Source: Chitinophaga sp. CF118 (lineage in GTDB: Bacteria > Bacteroidota > Bacteroidia > Chitinophagales > Chitinophagaceae). Taken from it: a stretch of 64,000 nucleotides of DNA. Below the pieces are notes generated by a model that did not search any database, was not told the DNA's origin, and worked only from the letters and a program-made list of their open reading frames with translations. Below, piece by piece: positions 20,504-29,600 of the stretch. Where the stretch lies: the NCBI RefSeq assembly GCF_900112615.1, contig NZ_FOMK01000001.1:992001-1056000 (forward strand), read 5' to 3'. Position 1 is the stretch's first letter. Each line of letters begins with the position of its first letter. The translations under genes were made by a program, and so were the position numbers.

Positions 20504-20604
20504 AATAAAGAGGTTGTAAAAATAAAAGAAGGGGCTAACGATTGTTCTCCATCAGATACCCGAATAATAAAATGTTGTATCATACTTTTTACAACCTCTT
20601 TATT
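20504..20604. repeat. Perfect 19-bp inverted repeat flanking 63 bases
   Basis: Arms at 20504-20522 and 20586-20604 are exact reverse complements. The right arm ends 13 bases before the ATG of the cytochrome gene. As RNA it would form a long stem near the ribosome entry site; as DNA it could be the remains of a tiny mobile element. No T run follows, so not a normal terminator. Confidence 0.65.
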
Positions 20605-20617
20605 AAAACCATCTATT

Positions 20618-21397
20618 ATGACAAAATTCTCTCAATTCTTTGGTTCCTCAATAGGCAGAAAACTAATTATGTCCATGACAGGACTGTTCCTCTGCCTTTT
20701 TCTTATTGTACACCTGGGCGGCAATCTCACATTGTTTGCTGGTGATGATGGCTACACTTTTAATATTTATGCTCATTTTATGACGCACTTCCCTCCTGTT
20801 GAAATTGCGGGCTATGTGCTGTATATATCCATTCTGGTTCATGCCTTCTATGCCCTCGTGCTAACGTTGAAAAACAGGCAGGCGCGACCTGTAAAATATG
20901 CTATCGCGCCCAAAACGCCTGTTAGATGGGCCTCCCTGAATATGGGATTGCTGGGCAGTATTATTTTCCTCTTTCTCATTATACATATGAGCAACTTCTG
21001 GGGCCGGTATAAATTCATGGATGGTACTTACCGGGAATACCGGAAAGACCTGTTGACAGGCAAACTGACATCTTCTGTTTACCAACCGGTTTCTCCTGAT
21101 TTTGAGTACGCGGTAACTACTGAGAATAATATTGAGATCGTACGCGTAAAGGATCTATACGTTATAGTGACACACAGCTTTAGCCTTCTGTGGTATGTGT
21201 TGTTATATCTGGTAGCAATGGTAGCGGTTTCCTATCATCTGTATCACGGTTTTCAAAGCGCCTTCCGGACAGCAGGGCTGGTTCATAATAAATATACTCC
21301 TATCATACAGTTCACGGGTATATGGCTCTTTACGATTATTATTCCATTAACGTTTGCGCTTATGCCTATTGTATTCTATATAAAAAGCCTGCTTTAA
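20618..21397 (+). CDS. Succinate dehydrogenase cytochrome b (SdhC b558-like) subunit, orphan
   Basis: 259 residues, five or so membrane helices. Matches the Bacteroidota SdhC/FrdC b558 family: start SSIGRKLIMSMTGLFLCLFLIVHLGGNL with the first haem-ligand His, VLYISILVHAFYALVLTLKNR, FLFLIIHMSNFW, VTHSFSLLWYVLLYL and YHLYHGFQSAF. In the normal complex it anchors SdhA and SdhB and carries haem and the quinone site. No sdhA or sdhB gene is adjacent, so this is an orphan or accessory copy. It lies after the YCII gene with an inverted repeat between; probably one transcript. Confidence 0.88.
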   Translation: MTKFSQFFGSSIGRKLIMSMTGLFLCLFLIVHLGGNLTLFAGDDGYTFNIYAHFMTHFPPVEIAGYVLYISILVHAFYALVLTLKNRQARPVKYAIAPKTPVRWASLNMGLLGSIIFLFLIIHMSNFWGRYKFMDGTYREYRKDLLTGKLTSSVYQPVSPDFEYAVTTENNIEIVRVKDLYVIVTHSFSLLWYVLLYLVAMVAVSYHLYHGFQSAFRTAGLVHNKYTPIIQFTGIWLFTIIIPLTFALMPIVFYIKSLL

Positions 21398-21451
21398 TAC
21401 AGCTCTAAAGCAGGTATAAGCCTGCACCTTTAGAAGCTGTCCCAGATACCT

Positions 21452-22696
21452 TTAACTGCTCAGTTTGTATTTCAACTGATCAATGTGCTTTGTCATCAAT
21501 ATCCTGTCGGCCGTAGAATTGACCAGCTTCAAAGCGGCTTCATAGTGCTGCAGTGCTTTTTCGTCGTCGATATCAGTATATAGGTTGCCCAATAATGAGT
21601 AGTAAAAATAATTGCCCGTTAACCCCAGCTTTTCCGCTTCATTGATCGCCTGCTGTTTACCCTTGACTTTGGCAAGTGCAAAAGTGCGGTTTAATGCTGC
21701 AATGGGCGAGTACTCCAGAACTAACAAATGATTATACAGGTCCAGGATGTTATCCCACTTCTCACCGGAGTCTTCCTTATGGGTATGCCAGTAGGCGATA
21801 GCTGCTTCCAGGTGGTACTTTGTTAGAGTAGATGTAGCGGCTGCTTCATTCAGGTAGTACTCGCCACGCTCAATAAGCTCCCGGTTCCAGAGTGTTTCAT
21901 CCTGATCCTGGTACAAGACCATTTCCCCTGTGTCATTTAATCTCGCATCAAAGCGCGAAGTGTGAAAGCACATCAATGCCAATAGCGCATTTACAGCGGG
22001 TTTGTTGGTGTGGGGATGTTCTGCCAGCAGATAGTTCAGCCGCATGGCTTCTATACAAAACTCTTTCCGGAGTACCGTATTACTGGAAGCGGAATAGTAA
22101 CCTTCGGAAAAAAGAAGGTACAAGGTTTTGAGTACTGTTTCCATCCGGTCGTTTATTTCTGCAAGTGTTGGCTGTTGTATTTTTATATTTGTTTCCTTTA
22201 GTTTGTCTTTTGCTCTGCTGATCCTTTTGTAGATTACTTCCTTATTGGTCAGATAGGCATCGGCAATTTCCTGTACTCCAAATCCGCAGAGCAGGTTTAG
22301 TGCAAGCGCTACCTGTGATTCGCTGGGGATAGAAGGATGGCATACAGTGAATATCATTGCCAGCTGACTGTCTGTAATATTTTGGGCAGAGAGATCTATT
22401 TCTATCTCTTCCCCCTGTGGCATGCTGTGATGCAGATCAGCCAGGAGCTTTTGCTGAAAGAATGAGTTCCTTTTTAGCCAGTTCTTAGTTTTGTTCTTTG
22501 CCACCGTATATAGCCACGCTGTGGGATTGTCAGGCGCTCCCCTTACACTCCATGATTCAGTAGCGGAAAGAAAAGTATCGCTTACAATATCTTCTGCTAC
22601 CTCTATATGCTCAATCCCAAAAAGATAACACAGCACCGAAACTATTTTTTGATACTCTGTTCTGAATAAATGCGGTAATAGTTCTTTCTCTTCCAT
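21452..22696 (-). CDS. ECF42-type RNA polymerase sigma factor with C-terminal TPR-like extension
   Basis: 414 residues from the ATG at 22696 (MEEKELLPHLFRTEYQKIV). An in-frame ATG at 22741 would place the N-terminus across a terminator hairpin and is unlikely. Sigma region 2 (about 10-75; VAEDIVSDTFLSATESW and NPTAWLYTVAKN), region 4 (about 110-165; LCGFGVQEIADAYLTNKEV), then the long extension (about 180-410, DUF6596 type) with tetratricopeptide-like helices typical of ECF42. In this class the extension, not an anti-sigma factor, is needed for function, and the target genes usually encode YCII/DGPF proteins. Both are found here: a YCII gene lies just upstream on the same strand. Confidence 0.92.
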   Translation of the reverse strand: MEEKELLPHLFRTEYQKIVSVLCYLFGIEHIEVAEDIVSDTFLSATESWSVRGAPDNPTAWLYTVAKNKTKNWLKRNSFFQQKLLADLHHSMPQGEEIEIDLSAQNITDSQLAMIFTVCHPSIPSESQVALALNLLCGFGVQEIADAYLTNKEVIYKRISRAKDKLKETNIKIQQPTLAEINDRMETVLKTLYLLFSEGYYSASSNTVLRKEFCIEAMRLNYLLAEHPHTNKPAVNALLALMCFHTSRFDARLNDTGEMVLYQDQDETLWNRELIERGEYYLNEAAATSTLTKYHLEAAIAYWHTHKEDSGEKWDNILDLYNHLLVLEYSPIAALNRTFALAKVKGKQQAINEAEKLGLTGNYFYYSLLGNLYTDIDDEKALQHYEAALKLVNSTADRILMTKHIDQLKYKLSS

Positions 22697-22699
22697 TAC

Positions 22700-22738
22700 A
22701 AATAAAAATGCCTTCTTGCAAAAATAAGAAGGCATTTT
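22700..22738 (-). terminator. Hairpin terminator between the YCII and ECF42 genes
   Basis: 13-bp perfect stem (22705-22717 with 22726-22738), 8-base loop; on the minus strand it ends in TTTTTATTT. It lies only 9 bases before the sigma factor start, so the sigma gene depends on read-through or on a promoter inside this short gap. Confidence 0.75.
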
Positions 22739-22759
22739 CATTTGCTGTTCACAGCCACA

Positions 22760-23101
22760 CTATTTCATTGCCATACGTATCTCCACAGTACCGCCCAGTT
22801 CAAAAACAGGGGCCCCCTTTGCTATTTCCACAGCTTCCTCATAGTCGGTGGCCTTTATTACTATGAAACCACCAATGGACTCTTTGATTTCGGCGTAGGG
22901 GCCGTCCGTTACGCTCTTATCATGCTTAAGCACCCGTCCACTGGCGTCCCAGGGTTGCAAGGGTCTGGCAAGCTTATCCTGCGACTCAAGGCTGCGAAAC
23001 CAGTCCCGCCAGCGGCTCAGATGTGCCTGTAGTTGTTCGGGGGACGGTTGGGACTCTTTTGTCTTGTAATCCCTGCGGAATAATAACAAGAATTCATTCA
23101 T
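22760..23101 (-). CDS. YCII (DGPF-type) domain protein, second copy
   Basis: 113 residues. The family motif DGPYAEIKESIGGF is intact, together with MNEFLLLFRRDYK at the start and ATDYEEAVEIAKGAP near the end. Clearly related to the YCII protein at 20126 (same domain, same order of motifs). Sits between the AhpD-like gene (32 bases upstream) and the ECF42 sigma factor (63 bases downstream, with a terminator between). Likely member of the ECF42 regulon. Confidence 0.92.
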   Translation of the reverse strand: MNEFLLLFRRDYKTKESQPSPEQLQAHLSRWRDWFRSLESQDKLARPLQPWDASGRVLKHDKSVTDGPYAEIKESIGGFIVIKATDYEEAVEIAKGAPVFELGGTVEIRMAMK

Positions 23102-23133
23102 AAAATATGGATTTAGTATGCGGTAGTGATAGC

Positions 23134-23592
23134 TCAGCCAAATTGCCCTGCTCTGTAAGTACCCACAGCTTCTGGCATGGTGAAGGCAATATTAAAACGG
23201 TTCCAGGTATTGATGGTCGTAATGGCCAGTGTAAGGTCAATAAACTCCTCATCGGAGAAATGTTCCTTGGCACGGGTATAGATCGCATCAGGCATCTGGC
23301 AGGCAGTCACAGCTTCGGCCCAGGCCAGAGCAGCTCTTTCCCGGTCTGTAAAATACGGAGTTTCCCGCCATGCATTTAAACCATATAAACGTTGCTCAGT
23401 CTCTCCGTGAGCGCGTGCATCCTTTGAATGCATGTCCAGGCAGTAAGCACAACCGTTGATCTGGGATACACGGAAGAATATCAGCTCCAGCAAATTTTCC
23501 TGCAGGGGGGATTGTTTAAGATACGCACCAATATTAAAAAGCGTTTTTAAGGCGTTATGGCCTTTTTGTAGATAATTGATCCTTTGTTCCAT
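23134..23592 (-). CDS. Carboxymuconolactone decarboxylase family (AhpD-like) protein
   Basis: 152 residues from the ATG at 23592; an earlier ATG at 23655 would add 21 residues outside the family. The AhpD redox motif is present as INGCAYCLDMHSKDA (Cys48, Cys51, His55), with the flanking helices ELIFFRVSQ and RERAALAWAEAVT. Such proteins are alkylhydroperoxidase-like thiol reductases that help remove peroxides. Cytoplasmic. Part of the minus-strand group of small ORFs, AhpD, YCII and ECF42 sigma, which together look like a stress operon. Confidence 0.92.
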   Translation of the reverse strand: MEQRINYLQKGHNALKTLFNIGAYLKQSPLQENLLELIFFRVSQINGCAYCLDMHSKDARAHGETEQRLYGLNAWRETPYFTDRERAALAWAEAVTACQMPDAIYTRAKEHFSDEEFIDLTLAITTINTWNRFNIAFTMPEAVGTYRAGQFG

Positions 23593-23633
23593 TTTACTGT
23601 TTTTTTTATGGTTAAATAACAATCGGTTTTTTG

Positions 23634-23795
23634 TTATTGGACAAATTCCCGACATTCTTTTTGGGGTTTTATATAATAATATCGGTCTGAGGCATTATCA
23701 GAGGGGGCAATTCCTATCTGGGAGATGGGAATGTCATTGGCAATAGAAATTCTTTCATGTTGCAAAGTTTCTTGCGTCCGTTTATTTTGTCTCAT
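23634..23795 (-). CDS. Small ORF (53 codons), overlaps the upstream small gene
   Basis: The ATG at 23795 overlaps the last codons of the 23782-23958 gene (14-base overlap), as in translational coupling. The product is hydrophilic with a protein-like pattern (SIANDIPISQIGIAPSDN; DRYYYIKPQKECREF). No family or motif recognised. It is followed 41 bases later by the AhpD-like start. May be real or chance; the coupling and composition favour real. Confidence 0.4.
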   Translation of the reverse strand: MRQNKRTQETLQHERISIANDIPISQIGIAPSDNASDRYYYIKPQKECREFVQ

Positions 23796-23958
23796 CGTCA
23801 GGGATGTCGTCCTCATCCAGCCTGATAAAGTCGTCCAGAAATTCACATCCCAGAGCAACATTTTCTTTATGTATTTCTTCCAGAGGAGTTTGTACCAGTA
23901 TCACTACGGACTCTTTGTCTTTAAAAAGCTTGTTAATAATTTGGAAAAGCGCTATCAT
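23782..23958 (-). CDS. Small acidic protein (58 residues), unknown function
   Basis: The ATG at 23958 opens a 58-codon frame with strong protein character: a hydrophobic/basic start (MIALFQIINKLFKDKESVV), a middle strand (VILVQTPLEEIHKEN) and a very acidic C-terminus (FIRLDEDDIPDDETK). No signal peptide and no known family. First gene of the minus-strand group leading to AhpD, YCII and ECF42 sigma; a sigma-54-like element lies 37 bases upstream. Too short for usual gene-calling cut-offs. Confidence 0.6.
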   Translation of the reverse strand: MIALFQIINKLFKDKESVVILVQTPLEEIHKENVALGCEFLDDFIRLDEDDIPDDETK

Positions 23959-23994
23959 AACTTGTAGTTTTTAGGTGATTTCTGTATAATGGAT

Positions 23995-24010
23995 TACAAC
24001 CAATGTGCCA
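23995..24010 (-). promoter_or_regulatory. Sigma-54-like element TGGCAC-ATTGG-TTGTA
   Basis: On the minus strand the -24 box is a perfect TGGCAC and the spacing is right, but the -12 box reads TTGTA, not TTGCA, losing the conserved C. Predicted start near 23983, about 25 bases before the ATG at 23958. Confidence 0.4.
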
Positions 24011-24103
24011 TATGGATAACTAAGTAATTATTAATTATTTACGAGATTTTTAATGACGTGGGTTTCACGATATATCGTTAAGTAACCGGCGGTTTAACTG
24101 TAT

Positions 24104-24283
24104 ATGGTGATGTTTTACCTTAGTACCGGAACAGTGATGCATTTATGGAAGATTGGATCAGGCCTATTTCATCAAACTATGACTACAATATCGTTAGAGT
24201 GTTTTGAAGACACTAATGTATTTTGCGTTCCCTTTGTCCCTGTTAATCACACAACTGTTGAGCGACTTTTTCAAACATGTTAA
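24104..24283 (+). pseudogene. Possible remnant of a Crp/Fnr cyclic-nucleotide-binding domain
   Basis: A 59-codon frame reads MVMFYLSTGTVMHLW and then ISLECFEDTNVFCVP, which resemble the FYLxSGxVxLY and LEDTEVxxI segments of Crp-like sensor domains, but the roughly 25-35 residues normally between them and the whole DNA-binding part are missing. Read by eye only; could be chance. Confidence 0.25.
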
Positions 24284-24314
24284 AATAAGTAAAGTCATTC
24301 TTCAATTTATATTA

Positions 24315-24322
24315 TACATTTG
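24315..24322 (+). promoter_or_regulatory. -7 box TACATTTG upstream of the GH5 gene
   Basis: Exact TAnnTTTG, 128 bases before the ATG at 24450. No good -33 TTTG at the usual distance. Confidence 0.35.
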
Positions 24323-24449
24323 ATCGATATAACCATTATTCTTTTTTATCCCTTATTATCATTAATAACCCGAATGCATTGCCATATGCAATTCAAAATT
24401 GGAGAGTAAGCCAACTATTGTCTCTTAGATTAACCTAAATAAATACAAG

Positions 24450-26522
24450 ATGAGAAAAACCACTATCCTATTACTAAGCCTATTCTTAACAGCATACGCT
24501 TACGCACAAACGCCAGTATCCATTAATGGCCAGCTTAAAGTAGTTGGTACAAAACTGTGTAACCAGAATGGTTACCCTATTCAATTAAGAGGTATGAGTA
24601 CTCACGGAATTCAATGGTATGAAAGCTGTATGACAGATGCCTCACTGGATACCCTTACCCGCGACTGGGGCGCTGACATATTACGGGTATCCATGTACAT
24701 TCAGGAAGGTGGCTATGAAACCAACCCCTCCTACTATACCTCCCTGGTTAAAACACTTGTAAATAAAGCCACAGCCCGGGGCTTATATGCATTGATCGAT
24801 TTTCACATGCTTACTCCCGGCGATCCTAATTATAACACCAGCAGGGCAATAACCTTCTTCACCGATATTGCCAATACTTACAAGAACAATAACAATGTGC
24901 TGTATGAAATATGTAATGAGCCGAATGGCGTAAGCTGGGCAAGTATAAAAAATTATGCCGATCAGGTTATTCCTGTGATCAGGGCCATTGATAACGATGC
25001 TGTTATTTGTGTAGGTACAAAAGGATGGTCATCGCTGGGACTTTCGGAGGGCAGTACCTCTCAGGATATTATAAACAATCCTGTCAACTTTCCCAATATC
25101 ATGTACAGTTTTCACTTTTATGCCAAAAGTCACCAGGATTATTATATAAATCATCTGGACTGGGCATCTGACCGTTTACCCATTTTCGTTACTGAATTTG
25201 GTACGCAGGAAGCATCCGGTGATGGTCCTAATGATCTGGCAATGGGACAAAGATATATGGACCTGATGCGGACTAAAAAAATAAGCTGGACAAACTGGAA
25301 CTATAGTGACAACCCGCTTAGTGGTGGGGTATGGATTAGCGGTACTTGTTCTGGTAACACCTGGACAACAAGTAAACTCAAAGAAGCGGGCATTTTCATT
25401 CGCAATAACATGAGAAGCCCGGCAGATGATTTCGGTTCTGCCGGCAACAATCTGGCATTAGGAAAAACCATTACTGTTTCATCAACAGAAACATCTGCAC
25501 TCATTGGTGCCAATGCTGTTGATGCCAATTCATCCACCCGCTGGGCCAGCGTATTAGCAGTTGATCCACAGTGGATAACCGTTGATCTCGGTAATAACTA
25601 CAATATCTCACAGATAAAAATAAACTGGGAAGCAGCCTATGGTAAGAACTTCCTTGTACAAACATCTGCTGATAATGCAAACTGGACTACCTTGAAGGAT
25701 GTTCAGAACAATACTTCACTGAGTAACGACTTCACAAGTCTCAGTAGCACCGGACGTTATGTTCGCATTTACGGTACTGCCCGCGGCACAACCTATGGCT
25801 ATTCTATTTACGAGCTGGAAGTATATGGCACACTGGTATCCTCGCCAAATATTGCCCTGAATAAATCAGTAATGGTATCGTCTGTAGAAACATCCGGACT
25901 TGAAGGCAATTATGCTGTTGATGGCAATACGTCAACACGGTGGTCATCCACCATGTATGCAGATCCGCAATGGATCACAGTTGACCTGGGCGGTAATTAC
26001 AATATCTCGCAGGTTAAAATAATCTGGGAAGCAGCCTATGCAAAGGATTACCTGTTACAGGTTTCAACAGACAATACGAACTGGAATACGGTGAAAACAA
26101 TTCAGGGTAATACATCCCTCAATAACGATCATACCAGTTTGTCTGCAACAGCAAGATATGTTCGTATGTATGGAACCTCACGCGGATCGGATTACGGGTA
26201 TTCGATCTACGAAATGCAAGTATATGGAACCGCCAGCGCGTTACGGTCAACCACAGCACTAGCTACAAATAAAACCGTCAACGAACAATTGATCACAGTA
26301 TATCCCAATCCGGCACATGATCATGTGTTGATCACTATTCCCAATAACAATCAACAGAAAAGCCAGATCATCCTTTACGACATTAACGGAAAAGTATATT
26401 TTTCAGGATCGGAAACAGGAAATACTTATAACATGAATGTCAGCAAACTACCAGCAGGCATATACGTTGTAAAAATTATTAGCGGGAATAAAAAAACAAT
26501 AAAGAAAATAGTGAAAGAATAA
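24450..26522 (+). CDS. Secreted GH5 endoglucanase with two discoidin domains and type IX sorting signal
   Basis: 690 residues. Signal peptide 1-20 (cut after AYAQ), GH5 catalytic barrel about 25-320 in the GH5_2 style: RGMSTHGIQWY, acid/base Glu157 in EICNEPNG, SFHFYAKSH and nucleophile Glu249 in VTEFGT. Two tandem F5/8-type discoidin domains (about 333-468 and 470-595) are near copies of each other (WITVDLGNNYNISQIKI and WITVDLGGNYNISQVKI). A Por sorting domain (about 610-690) begins at VYPNPAHDHVLITIPN. The enzyme should cut beta-1,4-glucan outside the cell or on its surface, the discoidin domains helping it hold polysaccharide. Monocistronic; ends in a 30-bp hairpin. Confidence 0.95.
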   Translation: MRKTTILLLSLFLTAYAYAQTPVSINGQLKVVGTKLCNQNGYPIQLRGMSTHGIQWYESCMTDASLDTLTRDWGADILRVSMYIQEGGYETNPSYYTSLVKTLVNKATARGLYALIDFHMLTPGDPNYNTSRAITFFTDIANTYKNNNNVLYEICNEPNGVSWASIKNYADQVIPVIRAIDNDAVICVGTKGWSSLGLSEGSTSQDIINNPVNFPNIMYSFHFYAKSHQDYYINHLDWASDRLPIFVTEFGTQEASGDGPNDLAMGQRYMDLMRTKKISWTNWNYSDNPLSGGVWISGTCSGNTWTTSKLKEAGIFIRNNMRSPADDFGSAGNNLALGKTITVSSTETSALIGANAVDANSSTRWASVLAVDPQWITVDLGNNYNISQIKINWEAAYGKNFLVQTSADNANWTTLKDVQNNTSLSNDFTSLSSTGRYVRIYGTARGTTYGYSIYELEVYGTLVSSPNIALNKSVMVSSVETSGLEGNYAVDGNTSTRWSSTMYADPQWITVDLGGNYNISQVKIIWEAAYAKDYLLQVSTDNTNWNTVKTIQGNTSLNNDHTSLSATARYVRMYGTSRGSDYGYSIYEMQVYGTASALRSTTALATNKTVNEQLITVYPNPAHDHVLITIPNNNQQKSQIILYDINGKVYFSGSETGNTYNMNVSKLPAGIYVVKIISGNKKTIKKIVKE

Positions 26523-26584
26523 TACTTGTTCATACATTATGGCTGACTCAAAAGGTCAGCCATAATGTATGAACAAGTATTATT
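26518..26584. terminator. 30-bp perfect hairpin between convergent genes (bidirectional terminator)
   Basis: Arms 26518-26547 and 26555-26584 are exact reverse complements with a 7-base loop. The stop codon of the GH5 gene lies inside the left arm and the opposing gene ends at 26607. AT-rich outer arms supply T runs in both directions. Confidence 0.85.
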
Positions 26585-26606
26585 CTAATTTTCCGGTACT
26601 ATTCAG

Positions 26607-29600
26607 TTATTGTTTTATATGGACCATCTTATAAGTTTTAGTGAAATTATCCATCTTCAACTGGAGGATATAAATACCTGCGGGCAGATCCGGAGTTTGC
26701 CAGGTAATAGTCTGGGTACCAGGCTGCATTACTTTATCCAGTAAACGTGTAACCATCCTGCCATTTGCATCATAAACGGTTAATTGAACCTTATGCTGAT
26801 CTTTCAATCCAAATGAAATGATAGTGTAGCTGCTGAATGGATTAGGATAATTTCCATTGAAGCTGAAATCTATTAATTCCTTGCTGCTGTTATCTTCCAG
26901 ACTTCTCAGTTCATCATTATTATTGCTTTCCCTCCACCAATTCGGATGATGATGATCCTGCATTAATTTAAGTTGATCAATAATCTTTTGAGCTGCAAGG
27001 ATAAGCGCTTTCCTGTCAACATTTGTAAGATGCGTTCTATGCGTAGCATTCTTCACCAGTATGATGAATACTTTAAGTACAATAATGGCAGGCTGTATTT
27101 TTCCTTTGGTTGCCTGTCTTAACGAGAGTTCCAGGAATCCCTTCAGCACCCTTCCTTCCTTAGGAGTCAGTTTACCGTTATTTACCAACGCTGTTACCTG
27201 TTGTATAAGTTGTTTGTACTGTTCTGCTATATTAGGTTGCTGAACTACCTGTATGGAAACACTGCTCTGATCATCTTCTGTAGCAACACCATTACCGGGT
27301 GATGAATCAGGATCAGCTACACCACTTGCGGTAACTTCAGCAGTATTGGTAATAGTTCCGGGCTGTGTAACGGTGCCGGTAATAGTCAGTGTAACTTGCT
27401 GGCCGCTGCTCAAAGCACTGACAGACCATTTACCGGTAGTGTTATCATAAGTACCTGCAGATGCTGTTGCCTGGCCGAAAGTAATACCGGCAGGCAATAC
27501 ATCTGTAACCACAATACCGGTTGCAGTGGCCGGTCCTTTATTGATTAATTGGATGGTAAATGTTACCGGATCACCAACATTGTATTGCGTTTTATCGGCC
27601 TGTTTGGTTAACTCCAGGTCAGCTGTTTGTACATTTCCCGTGGGCAGACAGGCACTGAACTCACTTGTATTGTTATTGGGATCGGTGGCAGTAGCCGTAA
27701 TAACAGCACCGGCTGGAAATGTTTTACCTGTTAATACAGCCGTAAAAGCGGCGTTACCTGTTCCATCTGTAATAACCTTAAAAGAATCGAGGAAAGCCTG
27801 TCCTTCCCCAAAGCCCGAAGGGTTACACGCATCATTTGAGAAGAAATCCAGCCTGAAAGTGGTATTAGGCGTACTGCTTAAAGTGCCCTGTATGTTGGCA
27901 TTTCCGCCTCCATTATCCGCCGCCGTTAATACAGGGAAATTCTGAAGGTTATTCGGGCCCGTATCTGCATCATCTGCATCGTTAGGGCTAGGACCGTCGT
28001 TACCCAGATCGATACCCAGTCCGTTGTTTTTAAAAATGGAATTAGCTGTTAACCCACTTCCTGTTCCGGTTCCGCCCAATGCGATACCTTTTCCATTGGC
28101 AGTGATAGTATTACTGGTGATGCTGGCTGTTGCAGCATCGTTCACCAGTATGCCAGTGCCATTACCGGAAATTGTATTCCCTTCAAGATGCGCTATAGTG
28201 CTACCGTTGAGTAACACACCAGGACCTCCGTTATTGGTAATGGTATTATCGAGGATACTCTTTCCACTTAAGAAGCTGGTGACTTCAATCCCGGCGATCG
28301 TATTTTTGTCAAATAAATCTCTTTCTATAAAAGCGCGGACGGTAATAAGATTTTTTCCATCGCTGATCCAGCGGAGTCCTGCGCCTGCATTAAGAGAAAA
28401 ATCATTGTCCATTGATGTGAATGTAGCAATGGCATTGGCATCAGTAAACACATCTAACCGGTCCCCGTCTTTTCCATTACTGACCCCTGATGAACCGGAG
28501 AGTGCATAGCTAAATTCCGTTCCAGCCTTCAGCACAACTTTCCCTTTTCTTCCTTCAGCACCATTGGCACTGTATGTCTCCCCACTCGCTCTCAATGCCA
28601 TTTGTGCCCCGGGGCTTATATCTGCTACATAATTAAAGGCAACACCTGCATTGGCATTATATATGCCATTGGTGAAATTCTTATTACCCGAGCAATGGAA
28701 GATAAAGTTCGCGCCCACCTGTCCCAGCCGCATGGTATCACCGAGAACGAGCCAGTCGATTTTGCCACTGACCGATTCTTCCACATCCATGGCCATATCG
28801 TTATTGGTGTGGAAATTATTTTCATACATTATTTGAACAGTCCTACCTTCTGAGAACCGTAGTTTAGCACCGACTTTCATATTGCCTTCAATACTATTTT
28901 TACGCAAATTATAACTGCCATCTCCTTTTACAAACAGGTCAATACCTACACCCTCAATATCGGTAATGATATTTCCATCAATGGTTATTGGCTTGGCACT
29001 GGCTGAGATGCCTATCGCGAATTTGGCTCCCGTTTTATTTTCTCCGATAAAATTGCCCAATATCTTAATGCCATCTGTGAGACTCCCCGTGACTGTGACA
29101 CCGTTACTGGTATTATTGCCCGCCATTTTGTTTCCTTCGTTCGCACCCGTTCCTCCTATGGTATTGGTGGGGGCATCATTAAGAATAACGCCACCCTTTT
29201 TATTGGGTAGTGCATTATCTCCCGATATATCGAGACCAATGAGATTACCTATTGCCTGATTATTCGAAGCACCATTGGTGCCAAATTGAGCTGGATCCAA
29301 CCCCTGGATATTAATACCATAGCCATCATTACCGGAGATGATATTTCTCGACACGCCGGTACCGCCAATTCTGTTTCCAGGGGTATTATCAATGAATATT
29401 CCATCTCCCCCGTTGCCTTTGGCAATAGTACCAGTGGCGTCTGTACCTATATAATTGCTTTCGATGTGGTGGCTACCTTCTCCCGGAGGAGGAGTACCTG
29501 AAATATAGATACCATGGGAAGAAAAGCTGTTGATGATAAAGAATGAAATCTGACAAGTCCCTCCCAACAGGCGCAAGCCTATTGCATTGGCTCCGGCCGC

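Larger units (their letters stand above)
23959..24449. other. Intergenic region between the ECF42 group and the GH5 gene
   Basis: 491 bases. Holds a sigma-54-like element facing left (23995-24010), a Crp-like gene fragment (24104-24283) and a -7 box TACATTTG (24315-24322) facing the GH5 gene. Confidence 0.5.

Noticed and set aside
23725..23967. 80-codon plus-strand frame
   Set aside because: It is the antisense of the 58-codon small gene, whose minus-strand reading is far more protein-like.
28024..28509. Plus-strand frames opposite the beta-helix protein
   Set aside because: Low-complexity Val/Pro/Leu translations typical of antisense to beta-helix repeats.
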